Source of the DNA: Fusicatenibacter saccharivorans
GTDB lineage: Bacteria; Bacillota; Clostridia; Lachnospirales; Lachnospiraceae
Assembly (NCBI RefSeq): GCF_015557635.1
Contig: NZ_JADNOP010000007.1
Span: 1-64,000 of the forward strand
Reading direction: 5' to 3'
Length of the DNA stretch: 64,000 nucleotides
Within the stretch, counting starts at the first letter, position 1, and each line of letters starts with the position of its first letter. The position numbers and the translations under genes are program-made. Shown piece by piece: positions 52,801 through 60,944 of this stretch. Below the pieces are notes generated by a model. That model was given only the letters and a program-made list of their open reading frames with translations, did not search any database and was not told the origin of the DNA.

Positions 52801-53067
52801 CTCGCTGCTTCCGTTCTGCAGACCGTCGATATAAGCGTTGATGTCTGCAATCATCGTATCCTGCGGTTCTCCCGCATCCTCCAGCTTGATAATCCGCTGC
52901 GTTTTTCCGCGTACCAGACCGGCATAGTTGACAACGCGGGCCGTTCCCTGTATTTTCTCGACCATCGACATAATGCAGAAAAACAGAATAATCAGAATGA
53001 TCGTCAAAACCGTCATTGCGGTTTTGGAAATAAAGGATGTTTTTTTCTTACTTTTCTTTTTCTTCAT
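49891..53067 (-). CDS. Hybrid histidine kinase with GGDEF domain
   Basis: A 1058-residue membrane protein. TM1 (15-35) and TM2 (168-190) flank a helical extracellular sensor. A GGDEF domain follows (201-355) with intact GGDEF at 277-281, then two PAS-like regions (about 380-650), HisKA with His688 in MSHDVRTPING, an ATPase domain (NLFSNAIKYN, DSGIGMS, GTGLGMSIVKELI), and a receiver from 931 with phospho-acceptor Asp983. It combines possible cyclic-di-GMP synthesis with phosphorelay. There is no DNA-binding output, and no partner Hpt or EAL gene is nearby. Such fused proteins are frequent in Lachnospiraceae. Confidence 0.92.
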   Translation of the reverse strand: MKKKKSKKKTSFISKTAMTVLTIILIILFFCIMSMVEKIQGTARVVNYAGLVRGKTQRIIKLEDAGEPQDTMIADINAYIDGLQNGSSELDLVRLDDRDFQDKMTELASYFEELKAEILLVREKGYENTAIIEKSETFFKICDEATGLAEAYSQRMASSLKKLEQVVVGDIIGLVFVIGMELIKAVRYAAMNRILQKKVYLDEATGLPNKNKCEEILEESDGGEEISGVYAVCVFDLNNLRTINNSLGHDKGDEYIRSFAVQLRKAVPEEYFVGRNGGDEFLAILRGLNREEVEACMNHIRTQTAEYSRQHPEMPISYAGGYALSTEFEDCDIRELFRHADQNMYIDKNRAKMEESAAERKISLEALDVVKKKGYHFSNCIYCNARQDQYRILRAVSGFFLAEDGSYTGAAEHIVQGITDEEKRKEMRRMLDLTHLKECYQKGEESVEILCEYREGSEGEALCRGKVTILFYDAAEDGGLHHFLMGFERFRFNEEAARNEKEQLDQYYEQMKQSIIENSHYAEALLETAEAVFAVDLTNDSLEQIFYHSGQKKFDLNIDLPCSYEKYCGECSAFVAEETLESYRIVDSSKKLLQRFENGDKQVVVEYQETDESGRRIWLQKTVLMSQDTVYDRKTKRESVVVHGMILFRDTSEFHSREEREKIQLQDAFRAADSASRAKTEFMNRMSHDVRTPINGIMGMLDIIRKNRQDEAKVDDCLDKINLSASHLLALVNDVLDMNKLESGKEMIESASFDLKHLMDDVASLVNAQITEMGITHCTHRGELTHTRLIGSPLRLRQIMLNLFSNAIKYNKPGGMIDTYAGEVSCDGTRVVYEFRITDSGIGMSSEFIEKELFHPFTQEKSGARTQYKGTGLGMSIVKELIEKMQGTIEVTSQQGVGTTYVFRLPFYIDCEGQRIQEVKTRIAGKELVRFHVLLVEDNEINMEIAEFYLTDHGATVEEAWNGREAVEKYAANPQKFDVILMDLMMPVMGGLEAARQIRTMELPEAKQVPIIPMTAQSSEESKEGCRAAGMNSHLTKPIEPDGLVQTILETTEHAFEK

Positions 53068-53191
53068 CGCTCTCCATCAGATCCTGTGTCATTTTTTGTC
53101 ATATAGATCATATTATAAGCGCAATCCTCTCTTCGCGCAACCGCAAACCGGGCGCAGAAAAAATTTCAAAATTTTATCTGCTGTCTGACAC

Positions 53192-53236
53192 AAAAAAACG
53201 GACACCGGAGAGGATGTGCTTCCTGTCCAGTGCCCG
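53192..53236 (-). terminator. Terminator after cvfB
   Basis: CGGACACCGG (53199-53208) pairs with CCAGTGCCCG (53227-53236) through two G-U pairs on the minus strand, and seven T follow. Confidence 0.8.
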
Positions 53237-53244
53237 ATCTTTTC

Positions 53245-54096
53245 TTATTTTGCTTTTTCTGCCGTCCAGATTTTACCGTCGCGGATGACAACCTGTTTTT
53301 CTTTCATCAGATGGCCGACCGCGCGCTTAAATGCTGCTTTGCTGAGGCCGAATTCTCTCTGAATCACTTCCGGTGATGCTTTGTCATCAAACGGAAGGAC
53401 ACCTGCAAATTCCTCGATCACAGAAAGAACGCTCTCTGCATCGATTGCGATCTGCTCGTACGCTTTTCCGCGTGCGGACAGGGAGAGTTTTCCGTCCTCT
53501 TTGACTTCTGTAACGCGGCACTCAAGTTCCTGGCCGACATGATAGTCTGCCTGTGCTTCTCTCTTTGGAATCAGGCCGGAGTAGCGGTCATCAACAGCAA
53601 CGAAAACGCCGAAGTTTCCGCTGATCTCGTAGATTCTTCCCTTTACGATATCGCCTACGACGTACGGAGAATTGGTTTTCAGGAAATGGTAAACCTTCAT
53701 CGTTGCGCAGAGACGGTCGCTCTTGTCGATGTAGAGGGAAACCAGAACCTCGTCACCTGGATGGAGGCGGCGGGTCTGCTGTTTAAACGGAAGAAACAGA
53801 TCTTTTTCCAGACCCCAGTCCAGAAATGCTCCGATCTTTCCGGTAGCAGCTACGTTTAAGACAGCCAGCTCTCCAAGCACCAGCTTCGGCTCTCTGGTTG
53901 TCGCAATCAGACGGTCGCTGGAATCGCGGTACAGAAATACTTCCAGCTCATCTCCCTCTTTTGTTCCTTCCGGCACCTGTTTGATCGGCAGAAGAACACG
54001 TTCCTTCTCGCCTGCTTCCCGGGTCTCCCCAAGATAAATACCGAATTCTACTTTCTTTACTACTACCAGCTTTTGCTTTCTTCCTATATTTAACAT
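53245..54096 (-). CDS. cvfB: S1-domain RNA-binding protein CvfB
   Basis: A 283-residue protein of the CvfB/YitL family. Three or four S1-like OB folds are visible (VEFGIYLGE, GKIGAFLDWGLEKDLFLPF, GNFGVFVAVDDRYSGLIPK), followed by a winged helix (YEQIAIDAESVL onward, FGLSKAAFKRAVGHLMKE). CvfB affects virulence and RNA metabolism in Staphylococcus; its molecular role is not settled. It is 13 nt downstream of pncB and shares its transcript. Confidence 0.93.
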   Translation of the reverse strand: MLNIGRKQKLVVVKKVEFGIYLGETREAGEKERVLLPIKQVPEGTKEGDELEVFLYRDSSDRLIATTREPKLVLGELAVLNVAATGKIGAFLDWGLEKDLFLPFKQQTRRLHPGDEVLVSLYIDKSDRLCATMKVYHFLKTNSPYVVGDIVKGRIYEISGNFGVFVAVDDRYSGLIPKREAQADYHVGQELECRVTEVKEDGKLSLSARGKAYEQIAIDAESVLSVIEEFAGVLPFDDKASPEVIQREFGLSKAAFKRAVGHLMKEKQVVIRDGKIWTAEKAK

Positions 54097-54109
54097 TTGA
54101 CTTCCTTTC

Positions 54110-55579
54110 TTACTGCTCGCCGAGAGCCTTCATGCTCATCTCCTCGAGCAGGTCGCTCTTGATGTGGTACAGCTTGTCGGACAGATCCACGTAAACCTCA
54201 TGCGGATTGACCAGACGTTTGGACTCCTCCCAGAGGGTATCTTTCTCTCTGGTGCAGATGTCGCGGATCTCCATGACGGATGGAGAAGTGTAGACGCATG
54301 CGCCCTTCTGGAAAATCGGAACGAGGAGCTCGCGTAAGGTGTAGGTTCCGCCTTTGATCTTCGTCTTTTTCCAGGTCTCGATCGGGTCGAAGATGATCAT
54401 ATCTTTGCTCTCGTCGAAGGTCTCGTCTGCAAGGCAGATCAGGTCGGCACGGATCTTTCCGGTTTCTTTATCATAAATACGATAAATCGTCTTATTGCCC
54501 GGGTTTGTTACTTTCTCGGAGTTCTCGGACAGCTTGATCTTCGGTGTGAATTCTGCATCATCTTTATCTTTTGCTGCTGCCAGCTTGTAAACGCCGCCGA
54601 ATGCCGGCCAGTCACCGGATGTGATCAGGTTGGTGCCGACGCCCCAGGAATTGATCTTCGCACCCTGGGTTTTCAGGCTGTCGATCAGGTACTCATCGAG
54701 GTCGCTGGATGCGGAAATGATGGCATCACCGAAACCTTCTGCCTCGAGCATCTGATATGCTTTTTTCGACAGGTAAGCCAGGTCACCGCTGTCGATGCGG
54801 ATGCCGTAGCCCTTCATCGGTAAGCCCTCTGCTCTCATCTCTTTGAAGACGCGGATCGCATTCGGAACACCGGATTCGAGAACATCATAGGTGTCTACGA
54901 GAAGAATGCAGGCTTCCGGATACATTTTCGCATACGTTTTGAATGCGGTGTACTCATCCGGGAAGCTCATAATCCAGCTGTGTGCGTGGGTTCCCTTGAC
55001 TGGAACGTCAAACATCTGTCCGGTCAGGACATTGGAGGTTCCGATGCAGCCGCCGATCATGGCAGCACGCGCGCCGTAGATACCGGCATCCGGTCCCTGT
55101 GCACGGCGGAGTCCAAACTCCATGATGCCGTCGCCCTTTGCCGCGTAAACAACGCGGGATGCTTTCGTCGCGATCAGGCTCTGATGGTTGATCATGTTCA
55201 GAATCGCGGTCTCTACAAGCTGTGCCTCCATGATCGGAGCGACAACTTTTAAGAGCGGTTCTCTTGGGAATACGACGGTTCCTTCCGGGATCGCATAGAT
55301 ATCTCCGGTGAAATGGAAGCCTCTTAAATACTCCAGGAAATCATCGTTGAAAATATGGAGGGAACGGAGATAGTCGATGTCATCCGGTGAAAAGTGAAGA
55401 TCGCGGACATACTCGATTACCTGCTCAAGTCCTGCACATACGGCGTATGCGCCGCCGCATGGATTCTTTCTGTAAAATGCATCAAATACCACGATCTGAT
55501 CGGACGGGTTCTCGTAGTAGCCCTGCATCATGGTAAGTTCATATAAATCGGTTAACAGTGTAAGGTTCTGCGCTCTCAT
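54110..55579 (-). CDS. pncB: Nicotinate phosphoribosyltransferase
   Basis: A 489-residue enzyme forming nicotinate mononucleotide from nicotinate and PRPP in the NAD salvage pathway. It begins NLTLLTDLYELTMMQGYYEN and carries FGLRRAQGPDAG, GTHAHSWIMSFPDE with the catalytic His, and the phosphate-binding GYGIRIDSGDLAYLS. AAAGGGG precedes the ATG. It is the first gene of a two-gene operon with cvfB. Confidence 0.95.
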   Translation of the reverse strand: MRAQNLTLLTDLYELTMMQGYYENPSDQIVVFDAFYRKNPCGGAYAVCAGLEQVIEYVRDLHFSPDDIDYLRSLHIFNDDFLEYLRGFHFTGDIYAIPEGTVVFPREPLLKVVAPIMEAQLVETAILNMINHQSLIATKASRVVYAAKGDGIMEFGLRRAQGPDAGIYGARAAMIGGCIGTSNVLTGQMFDVPVKGTHAHSWIMSFPDEYTAFKTYAKMYPEACILLVDTYDVLESGVPNAIRVFKEMRAEGLPMKGYGIRIDSGDLAYLSKKAYQMLEAEGFGDAIISASSDLDEYLIDSLKTQGAKINSWGVGTNLITSGDWPAFGGVYKLAAAKDKDDAEFTPKIKLSENSEKVTNPGNKTIYRIYDKETGKIRADLICLADETFDESKDMIIFDPIETWKKTKIKGGTYTLRELLVPIFQKGACVYTSPSVMEIRDICTREKDTLWEESKRLVNPHEVYVDLSDKLYHIKSDLLEEMSMKALGEQ

Positions 55580-55662
55580 GCAAAATCCCCTTTCCTCATT
55601 GTGTTGTAACGGTTCCGAGTTGTATTATATTTTTGTTTTTGTTCTTTCCGATTGTACCACAA

Positions 55663-56367
55663 TCATTGAAATTCCACAACTACGTATGACTGGCCTTTTT
55701 CGTCGTTTAAAGAGACAAAACAGCCATTTTCCATCTCTGCACGCCGCGGGCACAGGATGTCACCAAGATGCGCCTGCTGCTTGTATTCGGCACGCATCCG
55801 GTGAACGGAAAAATCCTTCGGCAGACACTCAATGGCCAGGGAGATAAACTGCGCATTGTTGACATGATGATTCGTATCGAGGTTATGCGGACGCACCGGA
55901 AACGGTTCGCCGATAAAATCTGCCTCCGGCATTTTCACCTTGCGCTCCCCAAACTCTTCGTCAAGCGGATCCTCCACTCCGTATGCGTCCATCGTCTCTT
56001 TCGGCGCGCGGACCGGATGGCCTGTTTTCATGCTGACGTATGACCAGATGGAATTGGCACACGCAAGCATTTCACCTTCTTCTGTCTCCAGGGTGAAGTT
56101 ACGCATTCCCAGAAATCCCCGGAAGCCGTTGGCCCATGTGGTGATTTTCACTGCTTCGCCAAGAGACGGATAGCGGCGAATATGAATCTGCCACGCGGAC
56201 AGTACCCAGGCACAGCCTCGTTTTTTAAGTTCTGCAACGCCTTCACCGATCGCCTCTGACTGAAAGGTGCTGCAGTCCTGGAAGTAATTGATCAGTCCCG
56301 GCAGGGTAAGACAACCGTCCTCACCGATTTCACTGTAGCGGATTCTGCTTGTAAAGGAATACTTCAT
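55663..56367 (-). CDS. Acyl-ACP thioesterase
   Basis: A 234-residue double hot-dog protein of the plant FatA/bacterial acyl-ACP thioesterase family. The N-terminal half has RIRYSEIGEDGCLTLPGLIN and WVLSAWQIHIRRYP. The C-terminal half has the catalytic segment NLDTNHHVNNAQF (Asp, Asn, His). It releases free fatty acids from acyl carrier protein, tuning chain length or fatty-acid export. AGGAGG precedes the ATG. It stands alone between pncB and the tRNA gene. Confidence 0.93.
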   Translation of the reverse strand: MKYSFTSRIRYSEIGEDGCLTLPGLINYFQDCSTFQSEAIGEGVAELKKRGCAWVLSAWQIHIRRYPSLGEAVKITTWANGFRGFLGMRNFTLETEEGEMLACANSIWSYVSMKTGHPVRAPKETMDAYGVEDPLDEEFGERKVKMPEADFIGEPFPVRPHNLDTNHHVNNAQFISLAIECLPKDFSVHRMRAEYKQQAHLGDILCPRRAEMENGCFVSLNDEKGQSYVVVEFQ

Positions 56368-56480
56368 CGTTTGGTTCCTCCTGCTGTATTTTTAATCTTT
56401 GACCGAAAATGTTTTGTCAATCGGATATTCGCCAAAGTTTCGAGCAAACACAGACTTTGGCTCATTGCCTGCACAAATCG

Positions 56481-56513
56481 AAAAAGGCCTCAGGTACGAG
56501 ACCTGAGACCTTT
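56481..56513 (-). terminator. Terminator after tRNA-Gln
   Basis: On the minus strand AAAGGTCTCAGGT pairs with ACCTGAGGCCTTT and is followed by a T-run, 8 nt past the tRNA end. Confidence 0.88.
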
Positions 56514-56520
56514 CAATGAG

Positions 56521-56592
56521 CTGGGCTACCTGGATTCGAACCAGGAACTGACGGAGTCAGAGTCCGTTGCCTTACCGTTTGGCGATAGCCCA
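56521..56592 (-). tRNA. tRNA-Gln (anticodon CTG)
   Basis: A complete cloverleaf of 72 nt. The acceptor stem TGGGCTA/TAGCCCA is closed, the D arm is GCCAAACGGTAAGGC, and the anticodon arm ACGGA-CTCTGAC-TCCGT gives CTG. The T arm is CCTGG-TTCGAAT-CCAGG. Discriminator base G suits glutamine. CCA is not encoded. It is a single gene with its own terminator. Confidence 0.95.
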
Positions 56593-56727
56593 TTGCCTTG
56601 CGACAAGATGTATAATACACTATCGCAAGAGAAAAGTCAACACCTTTTTTGAAATTTTTTTATTTTTTTCAAAAAACTGACTTTTGGAACATTTTGGAAG
56701 GGATTTGACGGCTCAACCCGGCCGTTG

Positions 56728-57906
56728 TCACTCTCCCGCCACGTATTTTTTGTCGATGTTGACGACACATTCATACTTCTCATCCATTTCCTTCATCAGC
56801 GCCCCGATCTGCCCGATCACGCGATCACAGTCTTTCTTCTTATAAGAATACGGGATTTCAAGATCAAAAATCAGCTTCTTTTTCTCCGCCCCGTTGATCA
56901 TACGGAAATCGTGGAAGGAAAGCTCCGGATCGAGAATGGAAATTACGTTTCTTACCTTCTCCTTTGTCGCAAGAACCGTCGCATCGTGGATCTCCACCGG
57001 ATCCATGTGGATGACCAGTAGAATTCCCAATTTTTCACCGACCTCATGTTCAATGCGGTCGATAATATCATGCGATACCTCGATATCGACATCTCGCGGC
57101 ACCTCCGCATGGATCGATGCCATACTTCTGCCAGGCCCGTAGTTGTGGACAATCAGATCATGGGTTCCTACAATTCCTTCATAGGAAGCAACCTCTTTCA
57201 TGATCCGTGCATACAGATCCGGATCCGCGCCCTGCCCGATCAGCGGTTCCAATGTATCTTTTGCAATGGAAATACCGGACCACATAACGAGTACCGCCAC
57301 AACAAGTCCTGCGATTGCGTCGATATTAACCGAAAGGAAATGGCAGATCAATGTAGAAGCGATCGTTGCGCTCGTCGTGATCACGTCACCCATGGAATCC
57401 GCCGACGTTGCCAGCATCACCTTCGACTGAATGCGGTTTCCCAGTTTTCGGTTGAAAAGCGCCATCCACAGCTTTACACCAACCGAGAGCACCAGAATCA
57501 AAAACGGAACCATCTGAAATGTGATCTCTTCCGGATTGCGAATTTTCTCCAGGGAGCTCTTTAAAAACGTAAAGCCGACTTCAATAACCAGAAACGAAAC
57601 GATCAGCGCTGCAATATACTCGATCCGACCGTGCCCGAACGGGTGCTCTTTATCTGCCGGTTTGTTTGCCATCTTGACACCAACAAAGCTGATGACCGAA
57701 GATGCCGCGTCGGAAAGGTTATTGAACGCATCCGCCATGATTGCCAGCGAATGCATCCCAACGCCGATCAGCAGCTTTGCAGCGAACAGCAATACATTGC
57801 AGCAGATTCCCACCATACTGGATAAAATACCATAGCTCGTGCGCACATCCGCATTGTCGGTGTTCTCATACTCTTTTACAAAACATCTTACCAGAAAATC
57901 TGTCAT
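56728..57906 (-). CDS. Cation diffusion facilitator family metal exporter
   Basis: A 392-residue exporter with six transmembrane helices. Metal-site motifs are ADAFNNLSDAASS in helix 2 and ATSADSMGDVITT in helix 5, with HPFGHGRIEY between them. A cytoplasmic ferredoxin-like domain with an extended C-terminal part follows. The Asp-rich helix 5 site, without an His-x3-Asp pair, is more like manganese or broad-range members than zinc-specific ones; this is tentative. AAGGGG precedes ATG 57906. It is monocistronic. Confidence 0.92.
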   Translation of the reverse strand: MTDFLVRCFVKEYENTDNADVRTSYGILSSMVGICCNVLLFAAKLLIGVGMHSLAIMADAFNNLSDAASSVISFVGVKMANKPADKEHPFGHGRIEYIAALIVSFLVIEVGFTFLKSSLEKIRNPEEITFQMVPFLILVLSVGVKLWMALFNRKLGNRIQSKVMLATSADSMGDVITTSATIASTLICHFLSVNIDAIAGLVVAVLVMWSGISIAKDTLEPLIGQGADPDLYARIMKEVASYEGIVGTHDLIVHNYGPGRSMASIHAEVPRDVDIEVSHDIIDRIEHEVGEKLGILLVIHMDPVEIHDATVLATKEKVRNVISILDPELSFHDFRMINGAEKKKLIFDLEIPYSYKKKDCDRVIGQIGALMKEMDEKYECVVNIDKKYVAGE

Positions 57907-57935
57907 GGGTTCCCCTTCTTTCCACCCTATATTAA

Positions 57936-57971
57936 GAAAAAGGCCTCACGCATCGCCGCGGAGCCTTTTTG
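57936..57971 (-). terminator. Terminator between peptide-binding lipoprotein and CDF genes
   Basis: AAAAAGGC(C)TC (57936-57947) pairs with GAGCCTTTTT (57961-57970) and has T-runs on both strands. The remainder of the 57907-58225 gap shows no gene. Confidence 0.7.
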
Positions 57972-58225
57972 TTTTCCCTGTCCTTTCTATAGTAGGCAGT
58001 GTTGAAAAAAAAGTCAAGCCTAACATATTTTCGGAGATTCTATCGACAGAGAGAAAAAGCAACGCAGACTGCTTCTTTTCAGCAATTCTGCGCCGCTTTT
58101 TCTCTGTTTTTTCAGATTTTATCTCTTTTCAGGCAGATTTGACAATCGAATGAGAGTTTTTCTTTTTCCTGCCTGAAATAGCGTTACCGCCCACCGGTAC
58201 CCAGCGAGCCGTAACGGAATAGCTA

Positions 58226-59815
58226 CTATTTTACTTTATAAATTTTCGCCATATCCTGCACATACAGCGGATAGAACCGATAGCCCGCAAAATCGCTCCG
58301 AAGAGCAACCTCGCATGCCATATCCTCGATATACAGGTTTGCCGCATCGTCACAGAGCAGTGTTTCCATTTTTTTGTAAAGCTCAACCTGCTCCTCTTCA
58401 TCCGTGCTGGTCTTAACCTGCTGATACAGTTTATCATACTCTTCGTTGCTGTAGTTGATAAAGTTCTTGGATGATGTTGAGGTAAAGCGTTCCAGCAACG
58501 CGCGTCCGGTCAGATATGCCGCGTCAACGCCGACAACCGTGGACTGGAACTTCCGGTCTGCATATACATCCGACAGCCAGCTGTCCCACTCGACCTGCTG
58601 AATTTTGGCAGTAACACCGATCGCTTTAAGCTGCTCTACCAGAACCTGGGCTGTATCGATATGCTGCTGATAATTGTTCGGCACTGTAATCGTAAGCTCA
58701 AATCCATCTGGGTATCCGGCTTCTTTTAACAGTTCTTTTGCCTTCTCAATATCCTGATTATATCGCTCTGACAGTTCCGGCACATAATATTTTCCAAATG
58801 CCGGAAACATGCTGCTTCCGATGATCGTTCCTTTTCCGTCCGCAATCATATCCAGCACTTCCTGACGGTTTGCCGCATAGCAGAGCGCCTGGCGCACCTT
58901 CACATTGTTGAGCGGTTCCACGGCATTGTTCAGATACAGCGCCTGTACCAGGTTCATACCGCCGTCATAAATCGTAAAATCGGAATCTTCGGCAAGCTGC
59001 GCTGTCTGTGTGGAACTGAGACGTGCATACATGTCCAGTGTACCGGATTTCAGGTTTGTTACGACTGCATTGCTGTCCTTGACAATTCGAAATGTTACCT
59101 TGTCCAGATACGCCTGATTTTCCGTATCCCAGTAATCGCTGAATTTTTCAAGGACAATGTTTTCCTGCGGGGACCGTGATACATAGTGGAACGGGCCTGT
59201 TCCGACCGGATCTGCTTCCAGATCTTCCACATGCTCAGGTACAATCGCCACCGTCAGATAGGCAAGAAACTCGGTGTCTGCCTCTTTTAAATAGATGTCA
59301 ATCGTGCTCTCGTCTGGAATTTCAACCTTGTCCACATTGGAAAATGCCTCTACCAGAGGCGTTCCGTCTCCGTTGATACCCGCACAGCGTTCGATTGAAT
59401 ATTTTACATCCTCTGCAGTGACGGTCGTTCCATCGTGGAATTTGACACCATTCCGGAGCTTGAAGGTATAAACCTTTCCATCCTCCGAAATCGAATGGCT
59501 CTCTGCCACCGCATCGTTCAGATTTCCTTCTTCATCGGGCTTTACAAGGCCCTCATAAATATTGAATAGGATTTCTTTCGTTCCTGCCGCAACAGATTTG
59601 TGTGGGTCAAGACTATCCTCAATGTCCTGAGGAATTCCTACCGTGATGGAACCTCCCATAACAGGTTCCCCTGTCGGGGTTGATTCCGTTGATACCTGAG
59701 AACTTGTGGTATCGGAAGAATCTGCTTTCCCATCCTTGCCATCCTGGCATCCGCCAAGTACAACAGTAAGAGCTGCAACTAAAAGCAGCGCAAGTACGCT
59801 TCTTCTTTTCTTCAT
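58226..59815 (-). CDS. Peptide/nickel-type ABC transporter substrate-binding lipoprotein (family 5)
   Basis: A 529-residue lipoprotein with signal peptide MKKRRSVLALLLVAALTVVL and lipobox GGC, a Ser/Thr linker, and a family 5 binding fold. The signature segment is around AESHSISEDGKVYTFKLRNGVKFHDG, and YAANRQEVLDMI is typical of DppA/OppA. No permease or ATPase genes accompany it, so it is an orphan receptor that must share an oligopeptide transporter elsewhere. I used ATG 59815 behind AAAGGAG. A palindromic site lies upstream of its promoter. Confidence 0.92.
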   Translation of the reverse strand: MKKRRSVLALLLVAALTVVLGGCQDGKDGKADSSDTTSSQVSTESTPTGEPVMGGSITVGIPQDIEDSLDPHKSVAAGTKEILFNIYEGLVKPDEEGNLNDAVAESHSISEDGKVYTFKLRNGVKFHDGTTVTAEDVKYSIERCAGINGDGTPLVEAFSNVDKVEIPDESTIDIYLKEADTEFLAYLTVAIVPEHVEDLEADPVGTGPFHYVSRSPQENIVLEKFSDYWDTENQAYLDKVTFRIVKDSNAVVTNLKSGTLDMYARLSSTQTAQLAEDSDFTIYDGGMNLVQALYLNNAVEPLNNVKVRQALCYAANRQEVLDMIADGKGTIIGSSMFPAFGKYYVPELSERYNQDIEKAKELLKEAGYPDGFELTITVPNNYQQHIDTAQVLVEQLKAIGVTAKIQQVEWDSWLSDVYADRKFQSTVVGVDAAYLTGRALLERFTSTSSKNFINYSNEEYDKLYQQVKTSTDEEEQVELYKKMETLLCDDAANLYIEDMACEVALRSDFAGYRFYPLYVQDMAKIYKVK

Positions 59816-59863
59816 GATTTCTCCTTTTGATACGAGTTCTCTCATTTTGTAATTGTCACGCCT

Positions 59864-59892
59864 ATTGTATCCGACCTGTTCCCAAATAGCAA
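59864..59892 (-). promoter_or_regulatory. Promoter of the peptide-binding lipoprotein gene
   Basis: TTGCTA (59887-59892) and TACAAT (59864-59869) are separated by 17 nt on the minus strand, 48 nt before the ATG. Confidence 0.6.
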
Positions 59893-59899
59893 GTACATT

Positions 59900-59911
59900 A
59901 TTGTATACAAT
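59900..59911. promoter_or_regulatory. Palindromic operator ATTGTATACAAT
   Basis: A perfect 12-bp palindrome lies 7 nt upstream of the -35. It resembles the TTGTATACAA-type sites bound by GntR-family regulators. No regulator gene adjoins it. Confidence 0.45.
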
Positions 59912-59989
59912 TTATTTTCCGAATTCGAAAATCACGTATATCCGCCCCGCGTATTCCGGATTCTTTCCCTCGGGATGTACCGGAAAAGA

Positions 59990-60031
59990 TAAAAATTTTG
60001 CCGCCCGGGAATTTTAACATTCCCGGGCGGC
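59990..60031 (-). terminator. Terminator after the Hsp20 gene
   Basis: A 13-bp perfect GC-rich stem (60000-60012 with 60019-60031, core GCCGCCCGGGAAT) is followed by AAAATTTTT on the minus strand, 22 nt past the hsp20 stop. Confidence 0.88.
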
Positions 60032-60053
60032 AAACGCTTTTGCTTTTTTTCTT

Positions 60054-60521
60054 TTATCCTTCAATGGAGATTGTCTTTTTCTGCTCCACAGCCGGTTTTG
60101 CTTCCTTCTTCGGTACGAAGAGTTTCAGCAGACCGTGTTTAAATTCAGCCTTGATATCCTCTTCGGTAATATCTTCACCTACATAGAAGCTTCTGCTGCA
60201 TGCACCTGCGTAACGCTCTTTGCGGATGTAGCGGCCGTTCTCTTTTTCTTTCTCGTCTTTGTCAAGACCTTTCTCTGCACTGATGGTCAGATAACCATTT
60301 TCCAGTGTGGCCTGAACTTCATCTTTTGTGAAGCCCGGAAGGTCAACCACTACCTCGTAGCCATTATTCAGCTCGCGAATATCTGTTTTCATCACATGGC
60401 TGGCTTTGCGGCCATACAGTTTCTTTTCTGTATTCTTCATCTCTTTGTCATAATCATAGAACGGAAAATCGTTGAAAAAGTCATCAAATAAATTTTCTCC
60501 AAAAATACTAGGCATTAACAT
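60054..60521 (-). CDS. Small heat shock protein, Hsp20/alpha-crystallin family
   Basis: A 155-residue chaperone that holds unfolding proteins. The N-terminal arm (FDDFFNDFPFYD) is followed by the alpha-crystallin domain (MKTDIRELNNGYEVVVDLPG to HGLLKLFVPKKE), which includes the conserved A-x-x-x-n-GxL-like pattern AEFKHGLLKL. The C-terminal IXI-like motif is KTISIEG. GGAG precedes the ATG. The upstream CIRCE element predicts HrcA repression with heat induction. Confidence 0.95.
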   Translation of the reverse strand: MLMPSIFGENLFDDFFNDFPFYDYDKEMKNTEKKLYGRKASHVMKTDIRELNNGYEVVVDLPGFTKDEVQATLENGYLTISAEKGLDKDEKEKENGRYIRKERYAGACSRSFYVGEDITEEDIKAEFKHGLLKLFVPKKEAKPAVEQKKTISIEG

Positions 60522-60694
60522 AAGTCATCGCTCCTTCTTATTCTTCTCATGGAACCTGATCCATGCTTTTTCTCCGGTTTTTCTTTTCACCGGATCTTTT
60601 TGTTTACCTGTTTCTTTGGAACGGAAAGGCTTCCGGATACCGGAGGTTTTCTTCTTTTCCTCTCTTTGTATCCCTCTTCCTTTGTTCTAGCTGT

Positions 60695-60737
60695 AATATA
60701 ACACTTATTATTAGCACTGTCAAGAGGCGAGTGCTAA
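60695..60737 (-). promoter_or_regulatory. Hsp20 promoter overlapped by a CIRCE (HrcA) operator
   Basis: CIRCE: TTAGCACTG (60711-60719), nine bases, GAGTGCTAA (60729-60737), one base off the consensus inverted repeat. On the minus strand TTGACA (60718-60723), 17 nt, TATATT (60695-60700) form a strong sigma-A promoter whose -35 lies inside the CIRCE spacer. HrcA binding would directly block polymerase. Confidence 0.88.
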
Positions 60738-60786
60738 TTATTTTGTGAAGATTTTGTGAACGCTACGAGCCATGCACATTTACGTG

Positions 60787-60827
60787 AAAAGCCCTCGTTC
60801 AAGCTTGCTTGGTAAAGAGGGCTTTTT
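60787..60827 (-). terminator. Terminator downstream of the CooC operon
   Basis: AAAAGCCCTC (60787-60796) pairs with GAGGGCTTTT (60817-60826). T-runs lie on both strands. It ends the minus-strand CooC transcript after the response-regulator remnant and before the hsp20 promoter. Confidence 0.8.
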
Positions 60828-60854
60828 CATGGAAATGTATAGGGCGACAGCCCG

Positions 60855-60882
60855 ACAGCGAGGGAATTTATTCCCGAGCTGT
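60855..60882. repeat. Imperfect palindrome around GGGAATTTATTCCC
   Basis: ACAGC-ga-GGGAAT-tt-ATTCCC-ga-GCTGT forms a hairpin with one symmetric internal loop. No T-run follows. It may be a remnant of a dispersed or mobile sequence, like the adjacent truncated gene. Confidence 0.4.
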
Positions 60883-60944
60883 GCACAGACACCTATATGA
60901 GTGAAACTTAGCGAAACTTAAATTACGCCCAAGATGGAATATAC

